Assembly (NCBI RefSeq): GCF_963662255.1
Contig: NC_085047.1
Location: forward strand, 50,032,006-50,096,005
Direction of reading: 5' to 3'
Origin: Cinclus cinclus
Taxonomy: Eukaryota; Chordata; Aves; Passeriformes; Cinclidae
DNA length: 64,000 nt
This document shows, in pieces, positions 1 to 36,068 of the stretch. The stretch's first letter is position 1. Every line of letters begins with the position of its first letter. Both the position numbers and the translations under genes were made by a program. The notes under the pieces were generated by a model, which saw only the letters and a list, made by a program, of their open reading frames with translations, did not search any database and was not told the origin of the DNA.

Positions 1-24852
<24,852 letters not shown>

Positions 24853-27800
24853 CTTCACTCAGAAATCTAAAAGAGAACATAATTACCAGAAAAATTAATT
24901 TTACGTGGTGTAGAATAATTTAGATAGTGACGCTTTAGTTTTGTTATTTCTCTCACAGCTGAATTGTGTCTTTCCAAAACCATTCCCATCTAGTCCTGCT
25001 CTCCTACAACCATTTATGTCTGGAGCATCTCTTTACTAGCCTAAGGTTTCAGATCATAAATCATAACTCTTTTATACTGATAAAAAACACAAATTCCTTG
25101 CTGCCTTTGGCCCCAATCTTGTTAAATTAATGCAAGAAAATTAAATTCCCTGCCCACACTGAACCTAACAAACTAAACTTTAATTTGTAGATCACCGCAA
25201 TGTATTAGCAGCCATCAGTCATGAATCACAAATCACATGAGGCATTAAATTGCTTTTTATACTGTTGTATTACATACGTGCCTAAATGTGCCAACCAGCA
25301 TCAGGGATGTCTGCACTCCACACTTTCAAGAGCCCTCACCCTAATGAGATTATGATATGGTTGAATGACTGCTCTACTATAGACGAAGTTGAGAGTCTCA
25401 TTCTGTTTAAATATTCTTTCAAAGTACTCCAACATCCACATGCTGACTTGAACTTTTTTCATTAAATTTAACATGCCACTTTGGGATTTATGGCAGAGTT
25501 AGCAATCCAAATTTAACATTCCTTAGAACAGTGATTCCCAAAGTACAACTTCCCCCTAGTCCTCAAACTGCAGCATGACTTTAAGGCAAACCTATAGCTC
25601 AGCTTTACCCAGTAACCAGTCAAGAAAGCAATAACCTAGACATTCAGAACTAAGCTGTGTTGTACAGCTAGGCTTGTATTTAAGGTTCAAGATTGAAACA
25701 GTACCTGCTCTTTTATCTGAATCTCATGAGGCCCAAAGCTTAGGTCCTCATCACAGGAAAAGAGCATCAGTTCCTTTCCCTTGTACTCTTGACTTAGTAT
25801 GTGTAGGGTCCCTGACATTCACCTAGATATAAACCTCTAGAAATGAAAAATAAAAAATTGCAATTCATAGCTATGCAATGCAGAGTTGCATTGACCAAGA
25901 GGGAGGAGGTCAGCTCTAGAGGGTGGTCCACTAGCTGCATCAAGGGTTTGGCAAGACCAAGGAGGTGAAGAAGAAACTGGGAAGGAGGGGTACAAACACA
26001 GTTCAGGCTACACAGCTGAAAACAGCCCGTGCTACAGGAGTGCACACAGAAGGAACAGGCGCAGACAGAAGTCAGAACAGGGAGAAGCAAACTTTTACAT
26101 CCTAATGAGTTATAAAAATGTTAGCAGGTTTTATAAACACACAAGACAAGAGCAAGATGGCATTAAGGAGGATGTGTCTTATGCCTCTGTATTCCCCTGT
26201 GCTTAGCAAAATTCAAATCCCTGACAATTTAAGCAGACACCCACATGACATTCATTCTGCCCTGAGCAAACACATGCTCCAGCTCCCAAAGGTACCACAC
26301 TGATGGTCCTAACTGCTGCCTGCAGCTGCGCACCAGCTCTGCTCCCCCACTTCATCCCTCCTGCTCCCTGCAACAAAGCCACGGAGACCTGCCACCCTCA
26401 CTTAAACCCACAGGTCACACAGCTTGCATGTGGCTGATGACTTTGATAGCAAGAACATGATGCTACCCTGCAGCTGACACTCCACCAAGCACAGCAGGAC
26501 ACACTGGGGCTTTACTTGTCCTCATGCTGTGCTGCACTTTTCAGCTTGCACAGCATTCCCGGTGGCTGCTGTAAACTACTGGGCAGGAAGAAAATCTAAG
26601 GTGGAAAGGGTGACAACCCTTATTTTGTTTCCTGATACATCGTTACGGAGAGATAGGTTGGTGGCAACTAAGATAATTTAATTTTTAAATACAGAAGATT
26701 GTAATTAATAGGGGAAAATAAGTGATGTCACTCACATTGCACTGGAAATAGATAAAATGATAGGAACTGAAGATAGGTTATAAGCCATTCAGATCTCATG
26801 AGTCAACTTATAAATGAACAGAACACCATCTGGGGCAGGACCCATTGACCTGTCTTCAAACACATCCAGGTTAGGATTTGCTTCACCACCAGCCTGTCGC
26901 CATTAAGAAAAACATTCCTCAAATCTCTGGAGGTTTTCCCCATATGTGGTAAAAAAGAGCAAGTAAATAAAACATTTTTAAGGAACTGCTGAATTCAATT
27001 CCAAGAAATCCATTAAACAGAACACATACTTGCTTTACAACCTCCCCTGCCTCCTTATTACAGCTAGTTCCCACCCTCTGGGCATATTTAACTCCCTTTT
27101 GCCTTAAGAGGGCTGATACTCACATCCAACTCCCCTTAATTCCAGAAGTTCCCTGCTCACCAGAGGAGACAACCTCCTCATCTCTGTCTGCGGTCAAGCT
27201 GAGTCAATCCACAGGCAGGAGGCAAGCCATAGGAGCCATGCAAACATGCCCACTTCAGGACAGTGGTTAGAGAAGGAAGCTGAGAGGCAGGATTTAAAAT
27301 AATTACATGGTTTTAAAATCGCAGGAGCAAACCAAACAAGACTCTCCCATTTCCTCCAGCTACCAAGAGTTTGGAGGCTTCTAGCCTCATGCTGGTGATG
27401 CCAAAGCTTAAGCATGAGCTTGATGCCTGGTGTGTCACACTGAAGAGCTTATAAAACACTGACAGGCACTGAAACTTAGAGCCTGGAGGGAGGCTGGTGG
27501 ATGTACACCTAGAGCTAGGCTGACAAAAGCCCCTAGATCTTTCTTGTGGATTCAGGCACTTCCGTTTTTACTTATCACCTACCCTAGACACCAAAGCAGG
27601 CCATATAGCTTGAAAAGGTGAATATAATGTCACCCATTTATTTAAACCATATTTGTAGGCCTCAGTCCTAAATCAGTGCTTTCCTGGAATCCGAGGCAGT
27701 TCTCTGAGATTCTACTGCTATTTAAAACTAATGCTAAAAATGGTTTAAACAAGCTACAAGCTTTCTATGCACACCAGTGAAGGTAATGTTACTTCAGAAT

Positions 27801-28414
27801 AACCAAAGTAAATCAAAACAAATAAGTCCAAAACCAAGGAAAAAATATTTTTAGGAAGGAATTGCTTCTTGTGTTGTTCTCTGGACATCCCATTCCTCAA
27901 TGTCGGGGTGGGGAGGGAGAGAGAAGTAACTAGAACTAAACGTTTTGTGTTATGTACTCACTCTTTATTATCTGTTCTACATTGTATTATAGAGTTCATA
28001 CAACATCAGAGGCATCCAAGGAACCAGAAATACATAAATCATAAATAGAGCATTTTGTTGTTTGTTATCTGGAGCTTTGTTGAGATATTTAATTTTCCTA
28101 CCATACCACAGCCACTTCTTTTAAGGAAATATAAAGGCAGGGACAACTGTTGTCAAGTGCATTTGGAACAACTTACACACTACTTGTGACACCAGCTTTT
28201 CATTCCATCATTGTGTGGTTCTCTCCTTCATTCGACCGTAACAGCACGTCAAGATATCCTTGGAGATTCCTTAGTTCACGGATCATTGACAAGAGGAGAC
28301 ATTACAGACATTCATGCTGGCATAGCTGCCACACATGGGGTCTTAAACCCACTTGTTAAAAACCCTGCAGCAGCAAGGCTAAAAGGTCACAGGGGATATT
28401 AATCTCTATTCTTT

Positions 28415-28505
28415 GGAGCATAAGCTGAGCTGATCCCTGTCTAGGGTCAGAAAAGGATTTTTCTCCCAGAACTAAAGCAATGCACAATTGAGCAAGATCC
28501 AAAAG
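28415..28505. repeat. Possible ancient CR1/L3-type LINE scrap (low confidence)
   Basis: The stretch TGATCCCTGTCTAGGGTCAG continuing AAAAGGATTTTTCTCCCAG resembles the GGTCAGGAAGGAATTTTTCC segment near the 3' end of ancient CR1/L3 LINEs. The similarity is short and judged by eye. Confidence 0.3.
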
Positions 28506-31500
28506 ACAGTCTCTACTTCAACATTAAAGCATTATACACACAAAACATATCCATGGGTAGATACAGTGACTGCGTGAAAAACAGGCAAAGGGGGACAGCT
28601 TGCTTAGCACACTATTCCAAACTTGTGTGCAACACCAGTGGGAATGGATACAGGACTGGCCCCCTTCAAACCCTCTCTCCCAGCATTATCTCACCACAGT
28701 GTTGCCACAGGCAGCAAATGCTCTCCCCTGTAGAGGGGGTCTGCAGCAGGGCTTTTCCTCTTGCTTGATCCCGGACATTCATTCTGCAAGTGCCAATATG
28801 GAAGGCATCTGCTATCTTTACATGTCTCTTTTATGCATGTGCTTTGACACAGCCAGTGACACCACTGCACCTCATTTTCTCCACAAGCCCTTGACTCTTG
28901 CACAGGATGGAAGACTCTCACTAAATGAGCTGTTAGACACTTTTGCTTTATTCTCATTGTTTCAATAGTCACATCAAACCTTATTTAATACCTACTAATC
29001 AGACTTTTCTCCAAATCAGATGTTAATTCCCCACTGAGAGAGCTATACCATATGTGGATTTTTCTGGACACGTCTTTCTCTGCCCAAAATTTTACCCAGG
29101 CAAAACAAAAACATTCCACAGCTCCCTGAGATTGCTGGACATATGCTCTCACATCATGTCAGCCCTGCAGTACTGCTGACTGGACAGCTGAACATCTGGA
29201 AAGGCCTGGACATATGCTGATGAAGACTGGCTACTAATCCTGTTTCTCATTTTCTGTAAATCAGCCCTGCATGATGTCGGGCATCCCAAAATGCAAAGTA
29301 AGAGTTGCAACTAATGTCACAAGACAGAGAGTCACACTGTTAGGCACCATCTTCTGAATACAGTGCTTATGACTGAGGTATGACTGTACATTTTCCACAT
29401 CTACAATGCAGAGCCAGGATGACTCTCTGCCACTGCACAATCCCAGAACAGGTCAATTGCCACACAGAGCAAAGCAAGGAAGAGAAGTCCAGTGTTAAGA
29501 GGTTTTGATTTTTGGACTTATGCACTTTTCACATGCATCCATTTCCATTATGAGAGTGCAAGTAATAAACTGAAGTTGTTTTTTCCTCAAATTCCTCTTC
29601 CTGCTTGGAAGCTTTTCGTTACAGTTAATTGAAACCTGCCCTTCTTAGGTTAAGGCCATATTGGTTTTGTAAGCCAGCTTTGACCAGTTTCAAACAGCTC
29701 TCCCTCAATTAGGTCTTCACTTATAATAGCACAATGATCCGATTTTCAGTCTTCTCTTCAAACTTAAAAGTTGTCAAAATAGAGCCATGTAACAATATGA
29801 CAATGCTTTGCAGGGAAAGCATAAACAGCAATACTAACAGGAACATTCTCAGAGGAACAAAAAAAATGTTTTTCCCCATATGACATGTGACTCCTACTAG
29901 AAGCCTACAAAATTCTATTTCTGACAGAAATACAGACTATATTTTTTTACGTGCTTGATACATTTTATTTTTAAGAATAAGATATTAAAAATACAATAAT
30001 TAAAATAAATAAGTAATTCCTGCTTTATTATAAAGATTATCTCTCTTGTTTTGGTGTTGGGTGCAGAACAACTGATCTTCATTTCCAATAATTATCTGTC
30101 TCTGCTCAGAAGCAATTGCTGATGCTGCAGACATTACATTTGCATGACAAAACCAACATTTTAACCGATCATTGTCAGATAAAATACAAACAAACAAAAG
30201 GCTTGCCAAGTTCCATAACTAAATCCATCTTTTCCTGTTAACATGGCTTTGTTTGAACGTGCAGCTGTGGTCCCATGGACTGGTGTGGAAACTAACGACC
30301 ATGACCTCACAGGATCACAACTCCTGTTAAAAACATATTTATAAGTAAGGACTTGGCTCAGTTCCAGCAGATTTGAATTTAAACTACATGTAAATGAATC
30401 AAAGATGAGAAATGTGCTATGCCAGGGCTGTTTTTTCCTTTTGCTGTGTGCATTAGCAGTGACAAGGCTGGCTACAATAGCAGCAGCAGCATTGGTTTTG
30501 CAGCAGGTTATGTCATTTTTCAGAACACTAGAGACATCAGATAAAACACACACACATACCATGGTCCAGGAAATCCACCACCAAGTGATCATCTAATTCA
30601 GTCAACTGCTTTCTGCTGACTGGTTTTTGGCCTCTTTGCACTGACACTCCGTTTTGCAATAGCAGACATGGAGTTAATGGGGAAATGTGTATGGAAGTGG
30701 GAAGGAGAAGAAGCATGCATGCAGGCCTCAAACTATTTTTGTGTGCATTCTTAACTTGAAACAGAGAGTTACTTTGAGTGCAAGTGAAAAAAAAAATCTT
30801 CAAATGAGGTAGGGACATTCACCACAAGTTAAAAGTAAACACATAAGAAAACACTAAATAGGAGGTCAGTCATTTAATTAAAGATTAATTTAGAGATTGA
30901 GAGATTTCATTAGTTTTGTGAACCAAACAGAAAGCATCCTGGAGAATGAAAGAGCCATTTGCAGAGCCTTTGAAGTACAGTTCTCTGAAGAAGTAAAAAG
31001 GAGAATCAGAGACGGCTGTGTCATTCCTCAAACTGAGTGTGAACCGTATCCTTCTCCAAGCACCTCATACACCCATTTCAGACACATCCATATGGTCACA
31101 TCACCATTATTTGGGGTAATAAGGTGTGATTAGCAAGGCTGGGTAATAAAAAGAGCTAAAACAAATGTTGTGGGGCACTCTGGCGAGCATAACTCCATAC
31201 ACACACAGGTCAGGCAGTGACAGGCTTGCCAGCTTCTGCTCCATCTTAGCTCTACTGAACCCAGACTGGCTCCACACATCTCTGTCCTCTCCAGCACAGC
31301 CTCCAGGGGTTCTGGAATTATCAAATATTCTGGAATATCAAATCAAACCCAGGTCCATGTTCAGCCACAAGGTGGACCAGTCAACCCCTCCTCTGGCAGG
31401 ATGCAGGGCCCAGATACCTGAAGAATTCTGCAGGGCCTGTCTGGAGCTCAACAAAGTGGAACCCAGCCCAAGTCAATAATCCTTCTGGTCCTTTGTGGAG

Positions 31501-32651
31501 CCACTTGCTTCTCTGCTTATCTCATGCGTGTAAGCACTTCTGGTAGAGCAAACATGCCACCAAAGACTCTCAGGATGGGTCTTCACAGAGGCAGCTCAGG
31601 TTCAGAGTGTTTCTGAGGTCGGGCTCTGTGCCAAGAAAGGCAGTGAAACTGCTCCTGCACCTGGCCCTGGACACAGCATACCCATGCTCCCAACCAGACC
31701 ACAGCCAGCTTCACAAAGACTTCATGCTGCTGCTGCTCCATTCCCAGCTCAACCAATCTGCATCCCAGATAAGCTTTCCATGAATAATTTAGGTTTAATA
31801 CACTTACGTGGGTGTTTATAACCCCAACTCATAAGGTCAGAATTTTGGGCTGAATACTCTGAATTTCAAAGAATTGGCTCTTTAGGACTAAGGATGTGTA
31901 TTACTTTAATAGAATAGCATATATTTTAAAAAATATACATTTATAGGCATATTACTGTTAGTGCTACACACATCAGCTCTCCAGATTTCTCAGCTCATCC
32001 CCAGAAGAATCAGGGTATTTCTTTTTATTATTATTAATTACACAGAAAACCAGACAAAGGCCTATCATTGTTTTCTTGTATTCCATTTACTTCTCTGTCT
32101 TTTGACTGGGATTAGGTCAGGGCAGGATTTATTTCTCTCTCTAGGATCTTCTCTTCAAAGCCCAAATCTCCAAGAGCCAAGCACCCTGTAAGCACGCTGC
32201 AGCTTCAGTGTTCTGCACTGTGGCAAGTACCAGGAGCTGCAAGAAGCTGAAGCCTGTCTATGCTATAGCTGACATAGGGGTGGGGGAAAAAGGAAGAAAA
32301 AAATAAACTGCTCAACAGTCTGCAACTGCAATCAAGCATTCATTGAAAAGAAACCCATCTCTGTGAAATGTGAAAGTGTAGTGGGAAGAGACCTCCAACA
32401 TTCATATACAAGGGAGTACTAATGCACTGATGCTTTTAAGACACAGATTTTCAGGATAAAAAAACTGACATCCCCTTATATACCAATCATAAACATGTAT
32501 ATTTTAAATATGATATATAGAGAAACTGTAATTTTATTCCCCCTCATGGCTATTAGAGAACAAGACAAAGAATAACCCTAGAACTGTCAGGAGAGGAAAT
32601 GTAGAGAGAAAAGGGACAGATGCCAATGGTGACATCATGACAGAAATGTTT

Positions 32652-32673
32652 GGGGGGGGGGGGGGGAGGGAGG
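32652..32673 (+). repeat. G15 run extended by AGGGAGG
   Basis: Fifteen G residues followed by AGGGAGG. It is G-quadruplex-prone and lies about 0.5 kb from the CpG island inside the inferred first intron of KATNAL1. Confidence 0.92.
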
Positions 32674-32932
32674 AAATAGAAATGTAGCAGAATAATTTTT
32701 AAAAAGTAACACTGTGTCCAGACCACCAAGGGCAACAAGCTCAGCAGAGCCCAAGGATGGTAAGAGACGTGAAACTGGAAACCATAAACGCAAACTGGTT
32801 GGGGAAACTTTCCAAAGCTGCCTCTGACCATTGCCTCCTTCGTACCCATTTCCAGCCTCCGGTCTGCTCTGCCTCCTGCACGGCTCTCTCTGTCCATCTG
32901 CTCCACCACTCCTCCTCTAGCACATCTCTCTA

Positions 32933-32967
32933 CATCCATCCATCCATCCATCCATCCATCCATCCAT
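32933..32967 (+). repeat. (CATC)n tetranucleotide microsatellite
   Basis: About 8.75 uninterrupted CATC units. Read on the minus strand, the array gives the Met-Asp-Gly-Trp periodicity seen in a spurious 313-codon frame there. Confidence 0.95.
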
Positions 32968-33320
32968 GTTTCCATGTGCCCCTTTCCCTGTACGATTTCT
33001 TTCCCCCGCTGGTATCCAGACGCCCCCCAGCCCATCCTTCCCTCACCACATGCACCCACCCGTGTTTCTCCCGCACCCACCTCCCTTTCACTCCCCGGCC
33101 CTGCACCTCCCCTCTGCAGCCGCACCGCCCGTGCGCCCACCCTCCCAGCCGGCCCTGCCGCGCCGCACCGCCCCTCCCTCTCTCCTGCCCCTCCCGCCCC
33201 GTCAGCGGCACAGGGGCTTCTCTCCCTCGCTGTTCCGGAGGGAAGAGTCGCCTCGGTGCCCTCGTTCAGAGGGAGCGTCCCGTCCCCACAGGGGTACGCT
33301 CCGCAGCACCCATCTCCCAC

Positions 33321-33337
33321 ACCCTCCATCTTCCGCC
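33321..33337 (-). promoter_or_regulatory. ETS/YY1-like motif
   Basis: The minus strand reads GGGCGGAAGATGGAGGG. It combines a GCGGAAG ETS-like core with an AAGATGG YY1-like core, a common pairing in CpG-island promoters. Confidence 0.4.
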
Positions 33338-33339
33338 CA

Positions 33340-33358
33340 GAGCGCTGGGGGCTGTAGT
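33340..33358 (-). promoter_or_regulatory. ZNF143/SBS-like site
   Basis: The minus strand reads ACTACAGCCCCCAGCGCTC, close to the ACTACA-N2-TCCCAGMATGC consensus bound by ZNF143 (Staf). The difference in the central T and the ATGC end makes it a weaker match than its partner. Confidence 0.45.
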
Positions 33359-33411
33359 TCCCTCCCGCCGCCTCTCCCGGCAGCCCCCAGAGTCCGGCGG
33401 GGGGGACGCGG

Positions 33412-33430
33412 ACTACACTTCCCGGCACGC
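33412..33430 (+). promoter_or_regulatory. ZNF143/SBS-like site
   Basis: The plus strand reads ACTACACTTCCCGGCACGC, which follows the ZNF143 consensus ACTACA-N2-TCCCAGMATGC with two or three changes. It points away from the other site 54 bases to the left. Confidence 0.55.
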
Positions 33431-33591
33431 TCTGCGGGAGATGGGGGGGCGCCCCCGCCCTCCTCCAGCCTCTACCGCAGGTTTTCCCCCCCATCCCCGC
33501 CGCCTCTCTTAGCGTGGCGGGATCCGAGCCGCCGCCCGCCGCGGGCAGCAGCGCCGTGAGGGGCTGCCCCGTTCCCGGGCCCTGCCGTTAC

Positions 33592-33740
33592 CTGGGAGAG
33601 CCGGGGGTGCGTGTCCGCTGGCGGGAGCGGCGCGGGGAGGGGGCGCAGCGCTGCGGCTCTGTGAGACCGGGCGGGGGGGGGGGAAGCGGGGAGAGGAGCG
33701 GGGGGGCGGGCGGGGAAGGGGGTGCGCGCGCGCGGCGACG
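33592..33740 (-). other. KATNAL1: Candidate non-coding exon 1 of KATNAL1 (5' end not resolved)
   Basis: The best minus-strand splice donor I can find in the island is CTCTCCCAG|GTAACGG, with its last exon base at 33592. Positioned inside the CpG island, it can splice to the acceptor upstream of 24866. The right-hand limit given is only nominal, because no TATA box or unique initiator marks the start. Other first exons are possible. Confidence 0.45.
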
Positions 33741-34077
33741 GGCGGTTGCCATGGCGGCGGCGGGCGCGGGGAGGGGACGGGACGGGACGGCAGCGCCGCT
33801 CCGGCCTCCGGAGCGCCTCCGCCTCGTCCTGGCGGCGGGCGCAAGGGATTTTCCTAAAGGGAAAACTTCGCGGCACCGCCGGCGATGGCTGCGGGCTCAG
33901 CCGCCCAGCCGGCGTTTGGCTGCCCTCGGCAGGGCTCCGCGCTGAGCGTCCCGGGAGCCGGAACGGCGCGGGGCCCGGCCGGGCAGGAGGGAGGGAGAGC
34001 CGGAGCCGAGCGGCCGGGCTGGCTGCTGAGCGCCGGCCGTGCTCCGCTCTGTGCCGCGCCAGGGCTCGGCTCGGCTG

Positions 34078-34375
34078 AAATCACAGAGTCACAGGATGCG
34101 TCAGGCTGGAAGGGACCACCGGGGGTCACCTGGTGCTGCTCAGGCAGGGCCATCCTAGATCACATGGCACAGGGTTGCGTCCAGACCCTTCCTGAATAGC
34201 TCCAGTGAGGGAGACTCTACAGCCTCTCTGAGCACTCTGTTCCATTTCACGGTGATTGCACAGTAAAGAAGTCCTTCCACGTGTTCGGCTGGAACTTCCT
34301 GTGCATCACTTTCTGCCCTTGAGTCGTGTCCTTGTAGCTGGAACCACCGAGAAGAGCTCTGAATACACATCAGAG
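34078..34375 (-). mobile_element. CR1 LINE fragment, 3' end
   Basis: The plus strand is the reverse complement of a CR1 3' end: ATCACAGAGTCACAGGATG, CTGGAAGGGACC, a GGTTGCGTCCAGACCC block, CAGTGAGGGAGACTCTACAG, TTCCATTTCACGGTGATTGC, CAGTAAAGAAGTCCTTCC, GGAACTTCCTGTG and a GAGTCGTGTCCTTGTAGCTG block. Its 3' terminus abuts the right end of the CpG island. It is 5'-truncated and moderately diverged. Confidence 0.93.
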
Positions 34376-36021
34376 CTCATTCACGCTCTGAATGCAAACC
34401 TCGTGTGCCTCCACCTCGTCTGTGGGAGTGTCTAGGAAATGCAGAGCCTATGTTTGTCATGCGTAGGCGCGCAGAAGGGCACTGAATCATCTTTGCTATA
34501 GCGGTTTAATACGCTTTTATAGTACCATAAAGGAGCAGATTTAGGGATTTGCCCTGTTCCCGGACCAAAGTGGTATTTGGCGATAGAGGCAGCCTTACAG
34601 GGTGGTACCACCCAGTTTGTGTCATCTCCTGAGGGTGAATGTTACCTAGCGTTTCTGAAGCACGCAGCTCACAGTTAATACGAACAGCCTGGTGTCCTGC
34701 AAGGGGAGCCATGCAGTTATAAACCTTTTTAAGGATGTAATTTCTCAGTTAATGCAATACAGCCTTTGTCTATATTGCCACCAAAAGGGGCAGTCCTGCA
34801 TTCGTCTCTGATCATGGCTATGCCTTCCTGTTTGTTATTTACACCGCAGTAACTCTAATGATGCCATCTGGCAAGGCAAGCATCAGATCTGATCTGGTGG
34901 AAAGCCAGTTCTGCTCCTCCAAAAAATTAACCGAGTTCAGCTGGACAAAGTTCCCGAAATAGCTGAGTCTGTAGAGCTGCTGCAGGCACAAGGAAGGCAG
35001 AGGAGATGTGGAGGCAGGAGCAGCTCATTGAAATCCCAGTGGATCCAAGCTGTGTTTCTGTATGCAGCTGCACTACTGCAGTGAGCCCTTAATGCTGAAA
35101 CTGCCTTGTGACAGCTCTGAGAGTATCCCAGTGACGGTGATCTTGTGATCACACCTGATAGTAGTACATGATTTCTCTGGAAAATTTCTGTTGTAGTTTA
35201 CTTTAAGGCAGCAGCATGAGGTTGTGTCTCACAACAAGGTTCTCAGAAATGCTAACTGACATGAGTGAAAGAGCAGGGATTAAAACTAAAAGCTCAGTAT
35301 TCCTCTTAAACAATACAGCATGTGTGTATGTGTCAGTCATATATCTACAGATCTTGCTTCCCTCAAAATCATGTGGAGATTCTTATGTCTTTGTGAGAAT
35401 TTTGGAACCGGGGCCAAAATCGTGATGAATTCATAACAGCTGCAACTCTGGCTTCCCCTTTTCCAGATTTCTTCAAACTTGCCTGCCCATGACATCAATT
35501 CCTGCTGATTTTTCACATACTCAAAAGCATAGATGCTGTGCAGACCTTACAGAGTTCAGCATTTCTAGAGAGCAGATGATAAGCAGCCTTGTCCCAGCAC
35601 TTCAGTTATATCCCTTCCCATTGGACTGTGTACCTCTTACTACATTAGGCAACACATTAAGTGCTTTGTCTGAGGATTGTATCCCCCAGGTAGGAAATTG
35701 TGACCCAGAGAAGGTTGGTTATTTGGGCATAATCTCTATTTGTCTGGTTGGCTCCCCCCCCCCATCCCTTTTTCTAGTTACAATTGAGCCGAGTAGGGCT
35801 GCTTCCTAGTGACAGAGGAGCCCCATGCTACAGCTGACCTCCCTTTTAAAAAGCAGCTGTTCAACACCAGAACAATACCAGTGTCAACTTATTTTGACCA
35901 CTCTGAGGGAAAATTTGGTAAGCGTGCGTCTCCACAGTTTGCCAAGCTATGCCGTGACTGTGTCTGCAGGAGGAATTGTGTCTTCAGGTTTCTGGCCACA
36001 CACACTAGGTATACAGGGTAA

Positions 36022-36068
36022 TTAATCTTGGATGGGACCTCAGAAGGTCATCTAGTCCAGCCAGCCAA
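36022..36068 (-). mobile_element. Short CR1 remnant
   Basis: The plus strand reads CTTGGATGGGACCTCAGAAG followed by GTCATCTAGTCCAGCC, the reverse complement of the last part of CR1 before its terminal repeats. The rest of the element is unrecognisable. Confidence 0.75.

Larger units (their letters stand above)
24867..33591 (-). other. KATNAL1 first intron (inferred)
   Basis: This is the interval between the acceptor of coding exon 1 and the candidate non-coding exon 1 in the CpG island. It holds a possible ancient LINE scrap near 28.42 kb, a (CATC)n array and a G15 run near the island. No coding exon was recognised. Other non-coding 5' exons could exist within it. Confidence 0.6.
33090..34078. 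promoter_or_regulatory. CpG island, inferred KATNAL1 promoter (possibly bidirectional)
   Basis: About 1 kb of very CpG-rich sequence with GC-box-like blocks (GGGGGGGCGGGCGGGG near 33700-33716), a GTGCGCGCGCGCGG stretch at about 33722, GCCATGGCGGCGG at 33748 and paired ZNF143-like motifs. It is the only strong island upstream of the first coding exon, and KATNAL1 needs an upstream non-coding exon. This is an ordinary layout for a broadly expressed vertebrate gene. The transcription start is not resolved, and divergent transcription to the right is possible. Confidence 0.75.

Noticed and set aside
24853..24858. A start two codons upstream of the KATNAL1 ATG (giving MKMNLAE)
   Set aside because: The upstream codon is GTG, not ATG, and is itself preceded by an in-frame TGA. 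The ATG at 24852 gives the family N-terminus.
30897..31133. A 78-codon plus-strand frame with protein-like composition (SFVNQTESILENERAICRAF)
   Set aside because: It begins with TTG, has no splice context I can support and matches no family I know. It is most likely chance in the first intron.
32553..33494. A 313-codon minus-strand frame across the left part of the CpG island
   Set aside because: It reads through the G15 run (poly-Pro) and the (CATC)n array (Met-Asp-Gly-Trp repeat). Its first part is generic GC-rich Gly/Ala/Arg sequence and no protein family is recognisable, so it is a composition artefact.
33472..34199. Several overlapping 100-250-codon frames on both strands of the main CpG island
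   Set aside because: They are mutually overlapping, rich in Arg/Pro/Ala/Gly and without domain similarity. The right-hand ones run into the CR1 fragment.
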